From assembly GCF_028736215.1 (NCBI RefSeq), contig NZ_CP117883.1, positions 4,092,001-4,156,000 on the forward strand: a stretch of DNA of 64,000 bases, written 5' to 3'. Made by a program: the position numbers and the translations under genes. The DNA comes from Mucilaginibacter sp. KACC 22773 (GTDB taxonomy: Bacteria > Bacteroidota > Bacteroidia > Sphingobacteriales > Sphingobacteriaceae). A model generated the notes under the pieces. The model searched no databases, had not been told where the DNA came from, and saw nothing but the letters and a program-made list of their open reading frames with translations. Below, in pieces: positions 1 to 8,812 of the stretch (its first letter is position 1; the number at the start of each line of letters is the position of its first letter).

Positions 1-240
1 CTGCAAATACTTGAGAGGCGTTTTCTCACCCAACTCTACGTAAGCTACATCTCAAAAGAAATTGAAGCCGCAACGGTATTTCCAAACGTGGAGATTGAAG
101 CGGTTTTGAATGCAAACACAATGCCACACATGAATTTCATTCTTTCGGGCAACACAGAATTTATTGAGAAAGTAAAAAGCATACTGCATTTTTTTGATAT
201 AAACGAAATACAAATACAAATACAATTTTTCACCGAATAA
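1..240 (+). CDS. C-terminal fragment of an unidentified protein
   Basis: An open frame enters from the left edge and ends at TAA 238-240, giving the last 79 residues. I do not recognise the family. The tail is a mix of charged and beta-prone residues with no membrane segment, ending in alternating I-Q residues and FFTE. It stops 13 bp before the efflux adaptor gene on the same strand, so it is probably the first visible cistron of that operon. Its function cannot be given from this fragment. Confidence 0.6.
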   Translation: MQILERRFLTQLYVSYISKEIEAATVFPNVEIEAVLNANTMPHMNFILSGNTEFIEKVKSILHFFDINEIQIQIQFFTE

Positions 241-253
241 TAAAATATACAAT

Positions 254-1312
254 ATGAAAAGATATAAAAAACTAACACAAGTTCTATTTTCCCCAGCTGT
301 CGCTTCCTTGTTTTTGCTTCCGGGCTGCAAACCGGCAGATAAACATGGCGCTGATAACCCGCCTGTAGGTTTTGCAGTAAAAACCGAGGTGGTACATGCT
401 GATATTATTGCCAAAGAAGTATCTGTAAGCGGGAATATTGAAGGCAGCACCACCGTGAAACTTGGGTTCCTGGTACCCGGCAAAATCAATTATGTTTCCA
501 ACAAAGAAGGGGAAACTATTTCTAAAGGGCAATTGATTGCCAGTCTCGATCCAACTAATTACTCCATCGCCAAGGGTTCGGCCGACGTGCAGGTTAGTAC
601 CGCGACTGACGAATTTAACCGTTTAAACATATTACATGACAGAGGCAGTTTAAGTGAAAGTGACTTTTCAAAAGCAGGTTTCAATTTACAGCAGGCAAAA
701 CTCCAGCAACAGTTACAGCAAAAGAATCTGTCGGATACGAGGTTGTATTCACCAATCAGCGGCGTATTGCTCAAAAGACAGGCCGAAGTTGGCGAGATTG
801 TAGCTGTTGGCATACCGCTGTTTGTTATAGCAGATATCAAAAAGGTAAAGGTATTGGCTTATGTTCCTGAAGCTGAACTGCATGAAGTAAAGATTGGACA
901 AATCAGCAAGATTAACATTTCCTCGCTCGATAAGGTATTCACCGGAAAAGTAATTGAAGTTGGCTCTGCAGCCGATGCTACCTCCAGGGCTTTCACCATT
1001 AAAATTGAACTGGATAACCCAGGATTGCTCATCCGGCCGGGAATGATTGCCGAGGCAAAGATTGCTACTGCGAAAAAAAAGCAGGTGATATTATTACCGG
1101 CAGAATGCATTCAGCAGGATCTGGCAAATCAGAGCTACGTTTTTGTGCTGGATAAAACTCAGAACAAGGTATTTAAGCGCAGAATAAGCCTGGGAGATAT
1201 GTTTGACAACAAAATTGAAATTATATCGGGGCTTACCGACGGCGAAGTGGTGATTACCAGCGGCCAGAAAAGATTATCTGACGGCTCATCAATTTCTATA
1301 ACTAATAAATAA
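254..1312 (+). CDS. RND efflux periplasmic adaptor (membrane fusion protein), lipoprotein
   Basis: 352 aa. It bridges an inner-membrane RND pump and an outer-membrane channel. The N-terminus is a lipoprotein signal with lipobox LLPGC (Cys25), so the mature protein should be lipid-anchored. A split biotinyl-lipoyl-like domain follows (PGKINYVSNKEGETISKGQ near 75-95, and SPISGVLLKRQAEVGEIV near 165-182), flanking a short helical hairpin. Beta-barrel and membrane-proximal domains occupy the C-terminal half. It lies 7 bp before the pump gene and is clearly co-transcribed with it. The family assignment (HlyD/AcrA-type) is secure; the exported substrate is unknown. Confidence 0.93.
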   Translation: MKRYKKLTQVLFSPAVASLFLLPGCKPADKHGADNPPVGFAVKTEVVHADIIAKEVSVSGNIEGSTTVKLGFLVPGKINYVSNKEGETISKGQLIASLDPTNYSIAKGSADVQVSTATDEFNRLNILHDRGSLSESDFSKAGFNLQQAKLQQQLQQKNLSDTRLYSPISGVLLKRQAEVGEIVAVGIPLFVIADIKKVKVLAYVPEAELHEVKIGQISKINISSLDKVFTGKVIEVGSAADATSRAFTIKIELDNPGLLIRPGMIAEAKIATAKKKQVILLPAECIQQDLANQSYVFVLDKTQNKVFKRRISLGDMFDNKIEIISGLTDGEVVITSGQKRLSDGSSISITNK

Positions 1313-1319
1313 AACCGAA

Positions 1320-4300
1320 ATGAATATCATAAAAGCATCGCTTAAATATAAGCCCGTAACATTATCGGTATTACTATTGCTATTTGCGGTTGGTGTAAAT
1401 TCTCTTTTGAATATGCCACGCAGGGAGGATCCTAAAATTACCATCCGCCAGGGTTTAGTCATTGCATCTTTCCCGGGAGCTAACTCCGCACAGGTGGAAG
1501 ACCAGGTTACAAAAAAGTTGGAACAATATCTTTTTCAATATGAAGAGGTAGATAAATCCAAAACATATTCTACCACAAAAGATGGTGTAGTGGTAGTAAA
1601 CGTTGAGCTTACCGAGAGTGTAAAGCAACCTGATATATTTTGGAGTAAACTGCGCCACCAGCTTTTAGTATCAAAGCAAATTGACTTACCGGCAGGTGTT
1701 AAAGGGCCTATTGTAAACTCGGATTTCGGCGACACTGAAGCCCTTGTAATCGGGCTGGAAAGCAACAGCGCCAGCTACCAGGAATTAAAACATTATGCCC
1801 AAAGATTGGAAGATTATCTGCGCACTATACCCGCTGCTTCAAAAATAAAGCGGATAGGCGAGCAGCAGGAGGAAATTGTAGTGTCATCCAACTCCGAGAA
1901 AATGTCGCAATATGGGGTTAACGCACAACAGGTTGTACAACTTCTTCAATCTCAAAATAACATTAATCCTACCGGAGAGGTTAAAACAAGCAGCAATAAA
2001 ACGCCGCTTTACACAAATGGCTACTATAATACCGAAACAGACCTGGCCAACCAGGTAGTTGGCACATCCCAGGCGGGTTCTGTAGCAAAGCTGGGAGATG
2101 TAGCCACCTTAACCAGGAACTATGCCGACCCGGATAATATTATTGCAGTTAACGGCAACAAAGCTGTGATCCTTTCGGTTCAGATGCAGGAAGGCAACAA
2201 CATTGTAAAATTTGGTAAAGAAGTAACCAGCAAGATTGAAGAAGCCAGAAAAGTAATTCCATCCAATATCAAAATCACCACCGTTGTTAATCAGCCCCAG
2301 GTGGTTGACGAAAATATATCGCATTTCATCCGGGAATTCTTTTTGGCAATCGTGTCGGTGATCATCGTGGTTGTATTGCTTCTCCCCTTACGCATTGCTA
2401 CTGTTGCAGCTATGGCAATCCCGATGACCGTTGCGGTAACCTATGCCATAATGCATGCACTGGGGATTGAATTGCACCAGGTTTCCCTGGCTGCGCTTAT
2501 CCTGGTATTAGGAATGGTAGTGGATGATGCTATTGTAATTGCCGACAATTATGTTGAACTGTTAGACGAAGGTGTTGACAGGGCGACCGCCGCATGGAGA
2601 AGCGCCAATGATTTGGTAGTACCGGTACTTGCAGCAACTGTTACCATCATTGCTTCATTTATGCCGATGATTTTATTACGTGGAACTGTGGGCGAATTCA
2701 TTTTCGCATTGCCTATAACCGTAGCAGTTGCCCTTGCATCATCATTTTTAGTAGCAATGGTATTAACCCCTATGCTTTGTTTCACCTTTATCAAAAAAGG
2801 ATTGCACCAGAAAAGCGATACTCCTGAAGAAGAAACAACCAAAAAGAAACAAAGAAAATCATTGCTGGACTTAATGCAGAATGGGTACAACAAGCTTTTA
2901 GATTGGTGTGTCAATCATCCAAAGATAACCATCCTGAGCAGTTTAGTGCCTATTGGAATTGCATTGATACTGTTTGCAAAGGGCATAAGGCAGCAATTTT
3001 TCCCGGCGGCAGAAAGAAGCCAGTTTGTTGTAGAATTATGGATGCCCACCGGCACAAAATTAGAAAAGACTCATGAAGCGATTTTAAGGGTGGAGGCGTT
3101 GTTAAAAAACGACAAAAGAGTAGTATCCTATGCAACATTTTCGGGTACGGCCTCCCCAAGGTTCTATTACAATTTTTCTCCGGAATTCCCCACAAATAAT
3201 TACGCGCAGATACTTATTAACACCACCACGGAAAAATCTACCGACGAACTTGCCGAGGAATTAAGCGGTAAAGTTGATAAACTAATACCGGAAGGAACAA
3301 CCTATGTTAAATTGATGCAACAGGGATCCTCGCTTAAAGCACCGGTAGAGGTTAGAATTGTTGGCGAGGATATTGATTATTTGAAATCAATTGGAACCCA
3401 GGTAAGTGATATTATAAAAAAGGCAAAAGGCAGCCGTTTTGTGAGAAGCGACTTTGCAGAAGATTATTATGGAATTGGGATAAAATTAAAAGAAGAAGCC
3501 AGCCGCCTGGGCTATACTACTACCGGTATCTCTCAATCAGTGTACACCGGATTTAGCGGCGCTGCTATCTCTACCCTATATGAGGGCAACAACCCGGTAA
3601 ACATTGTGTTCAGGCTGGATGAAAAAAACAGGCAGACCACCAATGATCTCGAAAATATTTATTTGAGGTCGCCTGTTACCGGCGCCAATGTTCCGCTAAG
3701 ACAAATTGCAGACTTGAAGCCTCATTGGCAAACAGGCCGTATTGTGCACCGCAACGGCGTAAGGACGCTTACCGTGCAAAGCGAAACAACACAGGATGTT
3801 CTGCCTTCAGAATTATTAGCAGTTATACAACCCGAAATAGCTAAAATACAACTGCCCAACGGATACAGCATTGAATACGGCGGCGAAGATTTTAACAAAA
3901 AAGAGGCATTGGGCCAATTAGTTGCCGCATTGCTTGTGAGCCTTGTGCTGATATTTTTTATTCTTCTTTTTCAATTCCGTGACCTTAAAGAGGCGGCAAT
4001 AGTGATGCTTACGATACCGCTAAGTTTGTTTGGCGCCATCATGGGTCTCTATCTCACCGGAAACTACTTCAGTTTTACATCTTTTATTGGTTTGATAGCA
4101 CTTTCGGGAATTGTAGTACGTAATGCAATCATCCTGGTAGACCATACCCACGAATTGATGAAACACGGGCTTGATTTAAAAGCAGCCGCAATAGAATCGG
4201 GAAAAAGGCGCTTAAGGCCCATCTTTCTTACTGCTATGGCAGCAGCAATTGGTGTGTTGCCTATGATCATATCAGGATCTGCTATGTGGGCGCCTCTTGC

Positions 4301-4412
4301 AAGCGTACTGGCATTTGGCGTGGTATGGAGCATGGTTATGGCATTAATCACCGTCCCAGTGTTATACATCGCCTGGATAAAACCCAAAACAATCAGTTCA
4401 GAAAAAAATTAA
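1320..4412 (+). CDS. RND efflux transporter permease (AcrB/HAE1-like)
   Basis: 1030 aa, the usual length for an RND pump. An N-terminal TM1 is followed by a large periplasmic porter domain, a TM2-TM6 block (about 335-490), a second porter domain and TM8-TM12 to the end. The TM4 motif LVLGMVVDDAIVIADN carries the paired Asp residues of the proton relay. It uses proton-motive force to expel compounds through the adaptor and TolC-like channel encoded on either side (spacings 7 and 13 bp). The residues are those of drug or amphiphile pumps rather than the heavy-metal type, but I cannot name the substrate. Confidence 0.95.
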   Translation: MNIIKASLKYKPVTLSVLLLLFAVGVNSLLNMPRREDPKITIRQGLVIASFPGANSAQVEDQVTKKLEQYLFQYEEVDKSKTYSTTKDGVVVVNVELTESVKQPDIFWSKLRHQLLVSKQIDLPAGVKGPIVNSDFGDTEALVIGLESNSASYQELKHYAQRLEDYLRTIPAASKIKRIGEQQEEIVVSSNSEKMSQYGVNAQQVVQLLQSQNNINPTGEVKTSSNKTPLYTNGYYNTETDLANQVVGTSQAGSVAKLGDVATLTRNYADPDNIIAVNGNKAVILSVQMQEGNNIVKFGKEVTSKIEEARKVIPSNIKITTVVNQPQVVDENISHFIREFFLAIVSVIIVVVLLLPLRIATVAAMAIPMTVAVTYAIMHALGIELHQVSLAALILVLGMVVDDAIVIADNYVELLDEGVDRATAAWRSANDLVVPVLAATVTIIASFMPMILLRGTVGEFIFALPITVAVALASSFLVAMVLTPMLCFTFIKKGLHQKSDTPEEETTKKKQRKSLLDLMQNGYNKLLDWCVNHPKITILSSLVPIGIALILFAKGIRQQFFPAAERSQFVVELWMPTGTKLEKTHEAILRVEALLKNDKRVVSYATFSGTASPRFYYNFSPEFPTNNYAQILINTTTEKSTDELAEELSGKVDKLIPEGTTYVKLMQQGSSLKAPVEVRIVGEDIDYLKSIGTQVSDIIKKAKGSRFVRSDFAEDYYGIGIKLKEEASRLGYTTTGISQSVYTGFSGAAISTLYEGNNPVNIVFRLDEKNRQTTNDLENIYLRSPVTGANVPLRQIADLKPHWQTGRIVHRNGVRTLTVQSETTQDVLPSELLAVIQPEIAKIQLPNGYSIEYGGEDFNKKEALGQLVAALLVSLVLIFFILLFQFRDLKEAAIVMLTIPLSLFGAIMGLYLTGNYFSFTSFIGLIALSGIVVRNAIILVDHTHELMKHGLDLKAAAIESGKRRLRPIFLTAMAAAIGVLPMIISGSAMWAPLASVLAFGVVWSMVMALITVPVLYIAWIKPKTISSEKN

Positions 4413-4425
4413 AGCCAACCACAAA

Positions 4426-5742
4426 ATGAAAAAAATTATAAAATGCCTTTTACTGCCGTTATTAATTTTCTTATGCCGCAGTACTTCGTTGCATGCTCAA
4501 AATAGAGATTCTTATACATTGGAACAATTACAAGATTCCGCGTTAAAGAATAATCACGTATTAGCAATAAAGCAGTGGGAAATTAAAGAAAAGCAGGAGA
4601 AAACTAAAGAAGATGTAATCAAGAGGTATCCCACACCTACCTTAAATGGTAACTATCAACATGTTTTCAATTTGGGAGAAATCACGATTCCTAAAGGCAC
4701 GCTGGAATCAAATCCTAACACCGACGAAACTTTTACAGTAGGTAAACACAATAATTATGGCGCCGGATTATCGGTTTATCAACCCATCAGCCAGCAGTCC
4801 AAAATCAGCACTTTACTGAAAGTAGATAAAACGGACGAGATATTAACCGAAAAGGAAAGATTCAAAACATCGCTGCAAGTAAAGCAGGCAATAGTAAAGC
4901 TTTATTACGGAACGTTGATTTTAAAAAAACAACTGGATGAAGCTGAGGCAAAGCTGACCCTGGCTAAGTCAAAGTTTACAGATGTTGAAAATGCTTTAAT
5001 AGCCGGTAAAACAACCAGTGCAGATAAAGTAGGATTGCAGGCTAACATCGCCGACGAAGAACAAAATATCCTGAAGATAAATATACAAATACAGGATTAT
5101 ATAGGTGATTTGACTAATGTAACCGGCGTAAATGCCGGTTCATTAAAGCTTGCAGAGATTGAGCCAGCTATTCAACCGGTAAATGGTTTAGAGGAGTACA
5201 AGAACGTAGCGTCTGGTTCAAACGCCGATTTGCAAATAGCCAACCTGAACAAATCGAAAGCTTTACTGGGAATAAAAGCAGCCAGGCAAGGTAATATACC
5301 GGATATAGGTTTGGTTGGCGGCTATTCTTATGTATTCGGAAGCGCTATAGTACCTGCCAACAACCCATATATAGGTGTGAATCTGAAATGGAATCTGCAG
5401 GATCTTTTTTCAAACAAAAAGATTGTAAAACAGAAACAGTTTCAGCTAAAGCAATCTGAAGAGAATATTCTTAATACCCGGCAGCAGGTAAATAATGATA
5501 TTGAAAAAACTTATAGGAAAATTAATCAGTCACAAGCGCTGATCACAGTCGCGCAAAAGGTTGTTTCCTACCAAAAGGAGGAGCTAAAAATACAAGAAAA
5601 CAAGCAGGCTGCCGGCCTTAACGTAAAAACTGATTTGCTCAATACAAAGTCTTTCCTGGCAAAATCCGAGGCCGATTTGTATGCCGCACAGTTGTCTTAT
5701 TTGATAGCAGTTTCAGATTTGAAAATCCTGACAGGCCAATAA
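4426..5742 (+). CDS. TolC-family outer-membrane efflux channel
   Basis: 438 aa with a cleavable signal peptide (hydrophobic stretch then LHAQN near 23-26). Two long helical, Q/K/E-rich halves are each followed by a beta segment, the internal duplication typical of outer-membrane efflux proteins. It is the third component of the RND system and starts 13 bp after the pump. The family is clear from composition, order and neighbours; no unusual feature was seen. Confidence 0.92.
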   Translation: MKKIIKCLLLPLLIFLCRSTSLHAQNRDSYTLEQLQDSALKNNHVLAIKQWEIKEKQEKTKEDVIKRYPTPTLNGNYQHVFNLGEITIPKGTLESNPNTDETFTVGKHNNYGAGLSVYQPISQQSKISTLLKVDKTDEILTEKERFKTSLQVKQAIVKLYYGTLILKKQLDEAEAKLTLAKSKFTDVENALIAGKTTSADKVGLQANIADEEQNILKINIQIQDYIGDLTNVTGVNAGSLKLAEIEPAIQPVNGLEEYKNVASGSNADLQIANLNKSKALLGIKAARQGNIPDIGLVGGYSYVFGSAIVPANNPYIGVNLKWNLQDLFSNKKIVKQKQFQLKQSEENILNTRQQVNNDIEKTYRKINQSQALITVAQKVVSYQKEELKIQENKQAAGLNVKTDLLNTKSFLAKSEADLYAAQLSYLIAVSDLKILTGQ

Positions 5743-5754
5743 AAAGAAAATCAT

Positions 5755-7002
5755 ATGAAAATAGTAATCATCGGGGGCGGATTTGCGGGACTCAATCTGG
5801 CAAAGCACCTTGCCGGAAACCAATTAATTGATATCACGCTTGTAGATAAAAATAATTATCACCTTTTTCCGCCCCTGCTTTACCAGGTGTCAACGGCTTT
5901 TATCGAAGCCTCGAATATAAGTTATCCATTTAGGCGAATGTTCCAATACAAGGAGAACCTTCGTTTTCACCTCGGCAAATTGAAAAATATCGTAGCATCA
6001 AGCAACAAAGTTGAGACGTCGGATGGCGATTTATATTATGATTGTTTAATACTTGCAATGGGAACAGAGACCAATTATTTTGGATTGGAGAATATAAAAA
6101 AGCATGCCTTACCCATGAAAACAATTGATGATGCAATCCATCTTCGTAACCATTTATTGTTGAATGCGGAGAAAGCCGTAAGAACAAATGACCCGGTCGA
6201 GAAGGTAAGACTACAGAATATTGTTATTTCGGGAGGAGGGCCAACGGGTGTGGAAGTTTCGGGTATGTTAGCCGAAATGATCCATTCGTTGATCAATAAA
6301 GATTATCCCGAACTTAAAAAAAACGACGCTAATATTTATTTAATTAGCTCAGGGAGTGCCTTGCTTGGCCCGATGAGTGTAAAATCGCAGGCAGAGGCTT
6401 ACAAAGTATTGAATAAATTGGGGGTACAGATAAAATTAAACACCTCGGTTAAGGACTATATTGATGGAGATATTCGCCTTTCCACAGGAGAATGTATCCC
6501 GGCCGCAACCCTGGTTTGGACATCTGGTGTTATAGCACGACAAGTGCCCGGACTTATTGACGAATGTACCGGCCGGGGCAAGCGAATTATAGTTGATGAA
6601 TTCAATAAGGTAAAAGGCACACAAAACATTTTCGCTATTGGCGATCAATGCCTTCAAACAACTGATGTGGATTATCCAAACGGGCACCCGCAACTCGCAC
6701 AGGTTGCCATTCAGCAAGGAATTCACTTAGCGTTAAACCTTAAGCGGTTACAAGCCGGGCAAGGTTTAACCGCATTTAAATATAAAAACAAGGGAAGTAT
6801 GGCAATTATATCCAAATACAAGGCTGTAGTTGATTTGCCGAAGACTTTTTTTAAAGGGTTGCCTGCGTGGTTTCTTTGGTTATTTGTTCATATCATTCCA
6901 ATTGTCGGGTTCGGGAACAAAATCAAACTGGCGTACAATTGGTTCTGTAGCTTGCTAACAAACGATCCTGCTTTAAGATTAATTATCAGGCCAAAAAAGT
7001 GA
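5755..7002 (+). CDS. Type II NADH dehydrogenase (NDH-2-like NAD(P)/FAD oxidoreductase)
   Basis: 415 aa. It probably oxidises NADH and passes electrons to quinone at the membrane without pumping protons. FAD site GGGFAGLNLAKHLA lies at residues 7-20. The second nucleotide site GGGPTGVEVSGMLAEM is near 160-175, with the FAD-contact motif FAIGDQ near 295. The C-terminus has the hydrophobic and amphipathic segments (WFLWLFVHIIPIVGFGNK) that attach NDH-2 enzymes to the membrane. It begins only 12 bp after the efflux channel gene, so it is likely part of the same transcript. A general pyridine nucleotide-disulfide oxidoreductase is the broader alternative. Confidence 0.85.
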   Translation: MKIVIIGGGFAGLNLAKHLAGNQLIDITLVDKNNYHLFPPLLYQVSTAFIEASNISYPFRRMFQYKENLRFHLGKLKNIVASSNKVETSDGDLYYDCLILAMGTETNYFGLENIKKHALPMKTIDDAIHLRNHLLLNAEKAVRTNDPVEKVRLQNIVISGGGPTGVEVSGMLAEMIHSLINKDYPELKKNDANIYLISSGSALLGPMSVKSQAEAYKVLNKLGVQIKLNTSVKDYIDGDIRLSTGECIPAATLVWTSGVIARQVPGLIDECTGRGKRIIVDEFNKVKGTQNIFAIGDQCLQTTDVDYPNGHPQLAQVAIQQGIHLALNLKRLQAGQGLTAFKYKNKGSMAIISKYKAVVDLPKTFFKGLPAWFLWLFVHIIPIVGFGNKIKLAYNWFCSLLTNDPALRLIIRPKK

Positions 7003-7585
7003 TTCAAATCATAAGTAAAAGGGTTCAGCTATGCTTTTTTTTCACTTTTCGAAATGCTTTTTTAAGATATCTTAAATTAATATAAATGTTTAATCCCTTT
7101 TTTTGTACATGCTGCAATGCAGCTAATTAAGAAACATGTAAGTACACAACTAAATAAGATAATTATGAAAATGATATTTGGATTTACCCACGGCGTTATG
7201 TTAATCTGCATAATCGGTATCATCTACTATTCGGTATTTTATACCGGCGAAAAACAAATAGAATTTAAATTCACAATGATAAGCCGCCTGATATCGAAAA
7301 TAAAATCAATGCGGGTCAATCGCATATTTTTATATCGCCTGGCCTCAAACTTGATATTTATATTTTTCAGATAGCATTTAAATAACTACTCAACATACAG
7401 ATATATTTCCTCTTTATCGGGCCAGGCACCTACTTATTGATTAGCAGCCACCTTAAAATAATACAAGCACGACAATCAAACCCAAGGTATTACTGACGAT
7501 ATCTAATATCAAAGTAAACTACCTTATGTCAGCCAGCTTTCAACCTCGCCGATTCAGTTTTTTATTAAAGCCAACATCCTAATCA
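7003..7585. other. Intergenic region between efflux operon and tetR
   Basis: About 580 bp, AT-rich, between the NDH-2 stop and the TetR start. A 14-base palindrome (TTAAGATATCTTAA) lies near 7063-7076. Apart from the doubtful small ORF listed separately I see no gene. The region could hold the tetR promoter or operator. Confidence 0.4.
7165..7374 (+). CDS. Doubtful small membrane ORF
   Basis: 69 codons from the internal ATG at 7165; a longer version starts at 7117. The N-terminal half would be one membrane helix (VMLICIIGIIYYSVF), followed by a basic tail. No family is recognised and the surrounding AT-rich DNA makes chance ORFs of this length likely. It is kept only because it lies in an otherwise empty gap on the same strand as the neighbouring genes. 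Confidence 0.18.
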   Translation: MKMIFGFTHGVMLICIIGIIYYSVFYTGEKQIEFKFTMISRLISKIKSMRVNRIFLYRLASNLIFIFFR

Positions 7586-8236
7586 ATGGACACCTCAAAA
7601 AAAATAGCCGACAAAGTGTATACCCTTTTTAGCAGTTACGGCATTCGTAGTATTAGCATGGATGATATTGCATCTGACCTCAGGATCAGCAAAAAAACAA
7701 TTTATCAATTTTACTCCAATAAAGATTCATTGGTAGAGACATTTGTAGATACGGCGATAGCTGAAAATATTTTTCGTTGTAAATCTCTTATTGCAAAAAG
7801 CGACGACGCTATTATTGAGTTGTATTTTTTGCTGGTAAATGTAATGGAGCTTTACAATATTTTAAATCCCGCCATTGTTTACGACCTCGAAAAAAATCAT
7901 GAATTAGCTTATGAAAAACTTAAAGGTCATAAAGCTATGTTCATTCATCAAACCGTTAAAGCAAATATAGCACGCGGTGTAAAAACAGGTTTGTACCGCA
8001 ATGATTTTGATATGGATGTAATAACAAGGTTTTTTCTTGAAAGCCTGGCCATCATATCCAACTCCGGGATATTTTTGCCGGCCAATCATAAAATTAAACC
8101 AACGGATGAAGTATTTGCATGCCTGATAAGCGGAATAGCAACTATAACGGGAATAGAGGTTGTAAATGCATATAAAAACCAGCGGGGTATTATGCTTTTA
8201 AGTAATTATGAAGAGATGCCTTTTTGGGACCATTAG
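7586..8236 (+). CDS. TetR/AcrR-family transcriptional regulator
   Basis: 216 aa. The N-terminal TetR DNA-binding domain covers residues 5-50 (helix-turn-helix MDDIASDLRISKKTIYQFYSNKDSLVETF). It is followed by an all-helical ligand domain whose last third contains FFLESLAIISNSGIF. Regulators of this kind often repress a nearby RND efflux operon, and it lies 580 bp downstream of one on the same strand. That link is inference; no operator was identified. Confidence 0.9.
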   Translation: MDTSKKIADKVYTLFSSYGIRSISMDDIASDLRISKKTIYQFYSNKDSLVETFVDTAIAENIFRCKSLIAKSDDAIIELYFLLVNVMELYNILNPAIVYDLEKNHELAYEKLKGHKAMFIHQTVKANIARGVKTGLYRNDFDMDVITRFFLESLAIISNSGIFLPANHKIKPTDEVFACLISGIATITGIEVVNAYKNQRGIMLLSNYEEMPFWDH

Positions 8237-8259
8237 CGGTCAGCGTTTTCCCGTTAGTT

Positions 8260-8505
8260 ATGAATCCACTTTCTTCGTTTCCCCAATTTATCGAATATAT
8301 AGGTTTTAAGGCGACTTTATCGGCAGGCCCCGATAACCGGTCCCGAAACGTCCGTTTTATTGAGAAGGGAATGATCCGGACATTTTATGACAAAGGTGAA
8401 AAGATATCACTTATGTGTTTCGCGAAAATGATTTTGCTATTTGGTAAAAGAGCGGCCTATACACCTCAAGATATTTCCAGGCAACCTTTTTTATAATGCA
8501 ACTAC
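8260..8505 (+). pseudogene. Decayed Crp/Fnr-family regulator
   Basis: The ATG at 8260 opens MNPLSSFPQFIEYIG, typical of the start of Bacteroidota Crp/Fnr regulators. Soon afterwards comes RFIEKGMIRTFYDKGEKIS, the cyclic-nucleotide-binding beta-roll segment, with the residues normally between them missing. Near 8415-8420 the frame breaks: the annotated frame gives MCFAKMILLF, but the next frame reads FRENDFAIW, the conserved motif of the family. A stop follows at once, and no helix-turn-helix remains. This is a relic with an internal deletion, a frameshift and a lost C-terminus. Confidence 0.7.
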
Positions 8506-8526
8506 GGAATAATACCAATCAGTTCA

Positions 8527-8718
8527 TTAGCTTTTTTGGTTTTTGATAACGCAAATTAATTCCTTTAATAACTCGTTGTTTTCATCTAAAATAGTCAGGA
8601 TAACTTCCACTTTTTCGTTTAATCTTTCCAATTCGTTATTGTTATACCATGTCCATGATGTGTTGGTTTGAATTAAATCTATTACAGATTTTACCTCTTC
8701 AAATGGTGACTCTTGCAT
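8527..8718 (-). CDS. Small acidic protein of unknown function
   Basis: 63 aa from the ATG at 8718 (MQESPFEEVKSVIDLI). An upstream extension to 8844 runs through the susD terminator hairpin and into the susD end, so I reject it. The protein is Asn/Glu-rich and predicted helical, with a leucine-spaced segment (LERLNEKVEVILTILDENNELLKELI) that could form a short coiled coil. No family is recognised. It lies just downstream of susD on the same strand, beyond a terminator. Confidence 0.5.
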   Translation of the reverse strand: MQESPFEEVKSVIDLIQTNTSWTWYNNNELERLNEKVEVILTILDENNELLKELICVIKNQKS

Positions 8719-8752
8719 TATTTCATTTTTTTTCTTGAATTGGGCCTTTGTG

Positions 8753-8790
8753 AAAAAGTGCGCGCACCATTGGCAGCGCGCACTCTTTTC
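8753..8790 (-). terminator. Rho-independent terminator after susD
   Basis: Perfect 9-bp stem AGTGCGCGC (8757-8765) with GCGCGCACT (8776-8784) around a 10-nt loop. On the minus strand the stem is followed by five T residues (8757-8753). It ends the susC-susD transcript and separates the small gene at 8527-8718. The plus-strand side (CTCTTTTC) is also T-rich, so it may work in both directions. Confidence 0.8.
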
Positions 8791-8812
8791 TACAAAAAAA
8801 AGTTCGGTTTGT

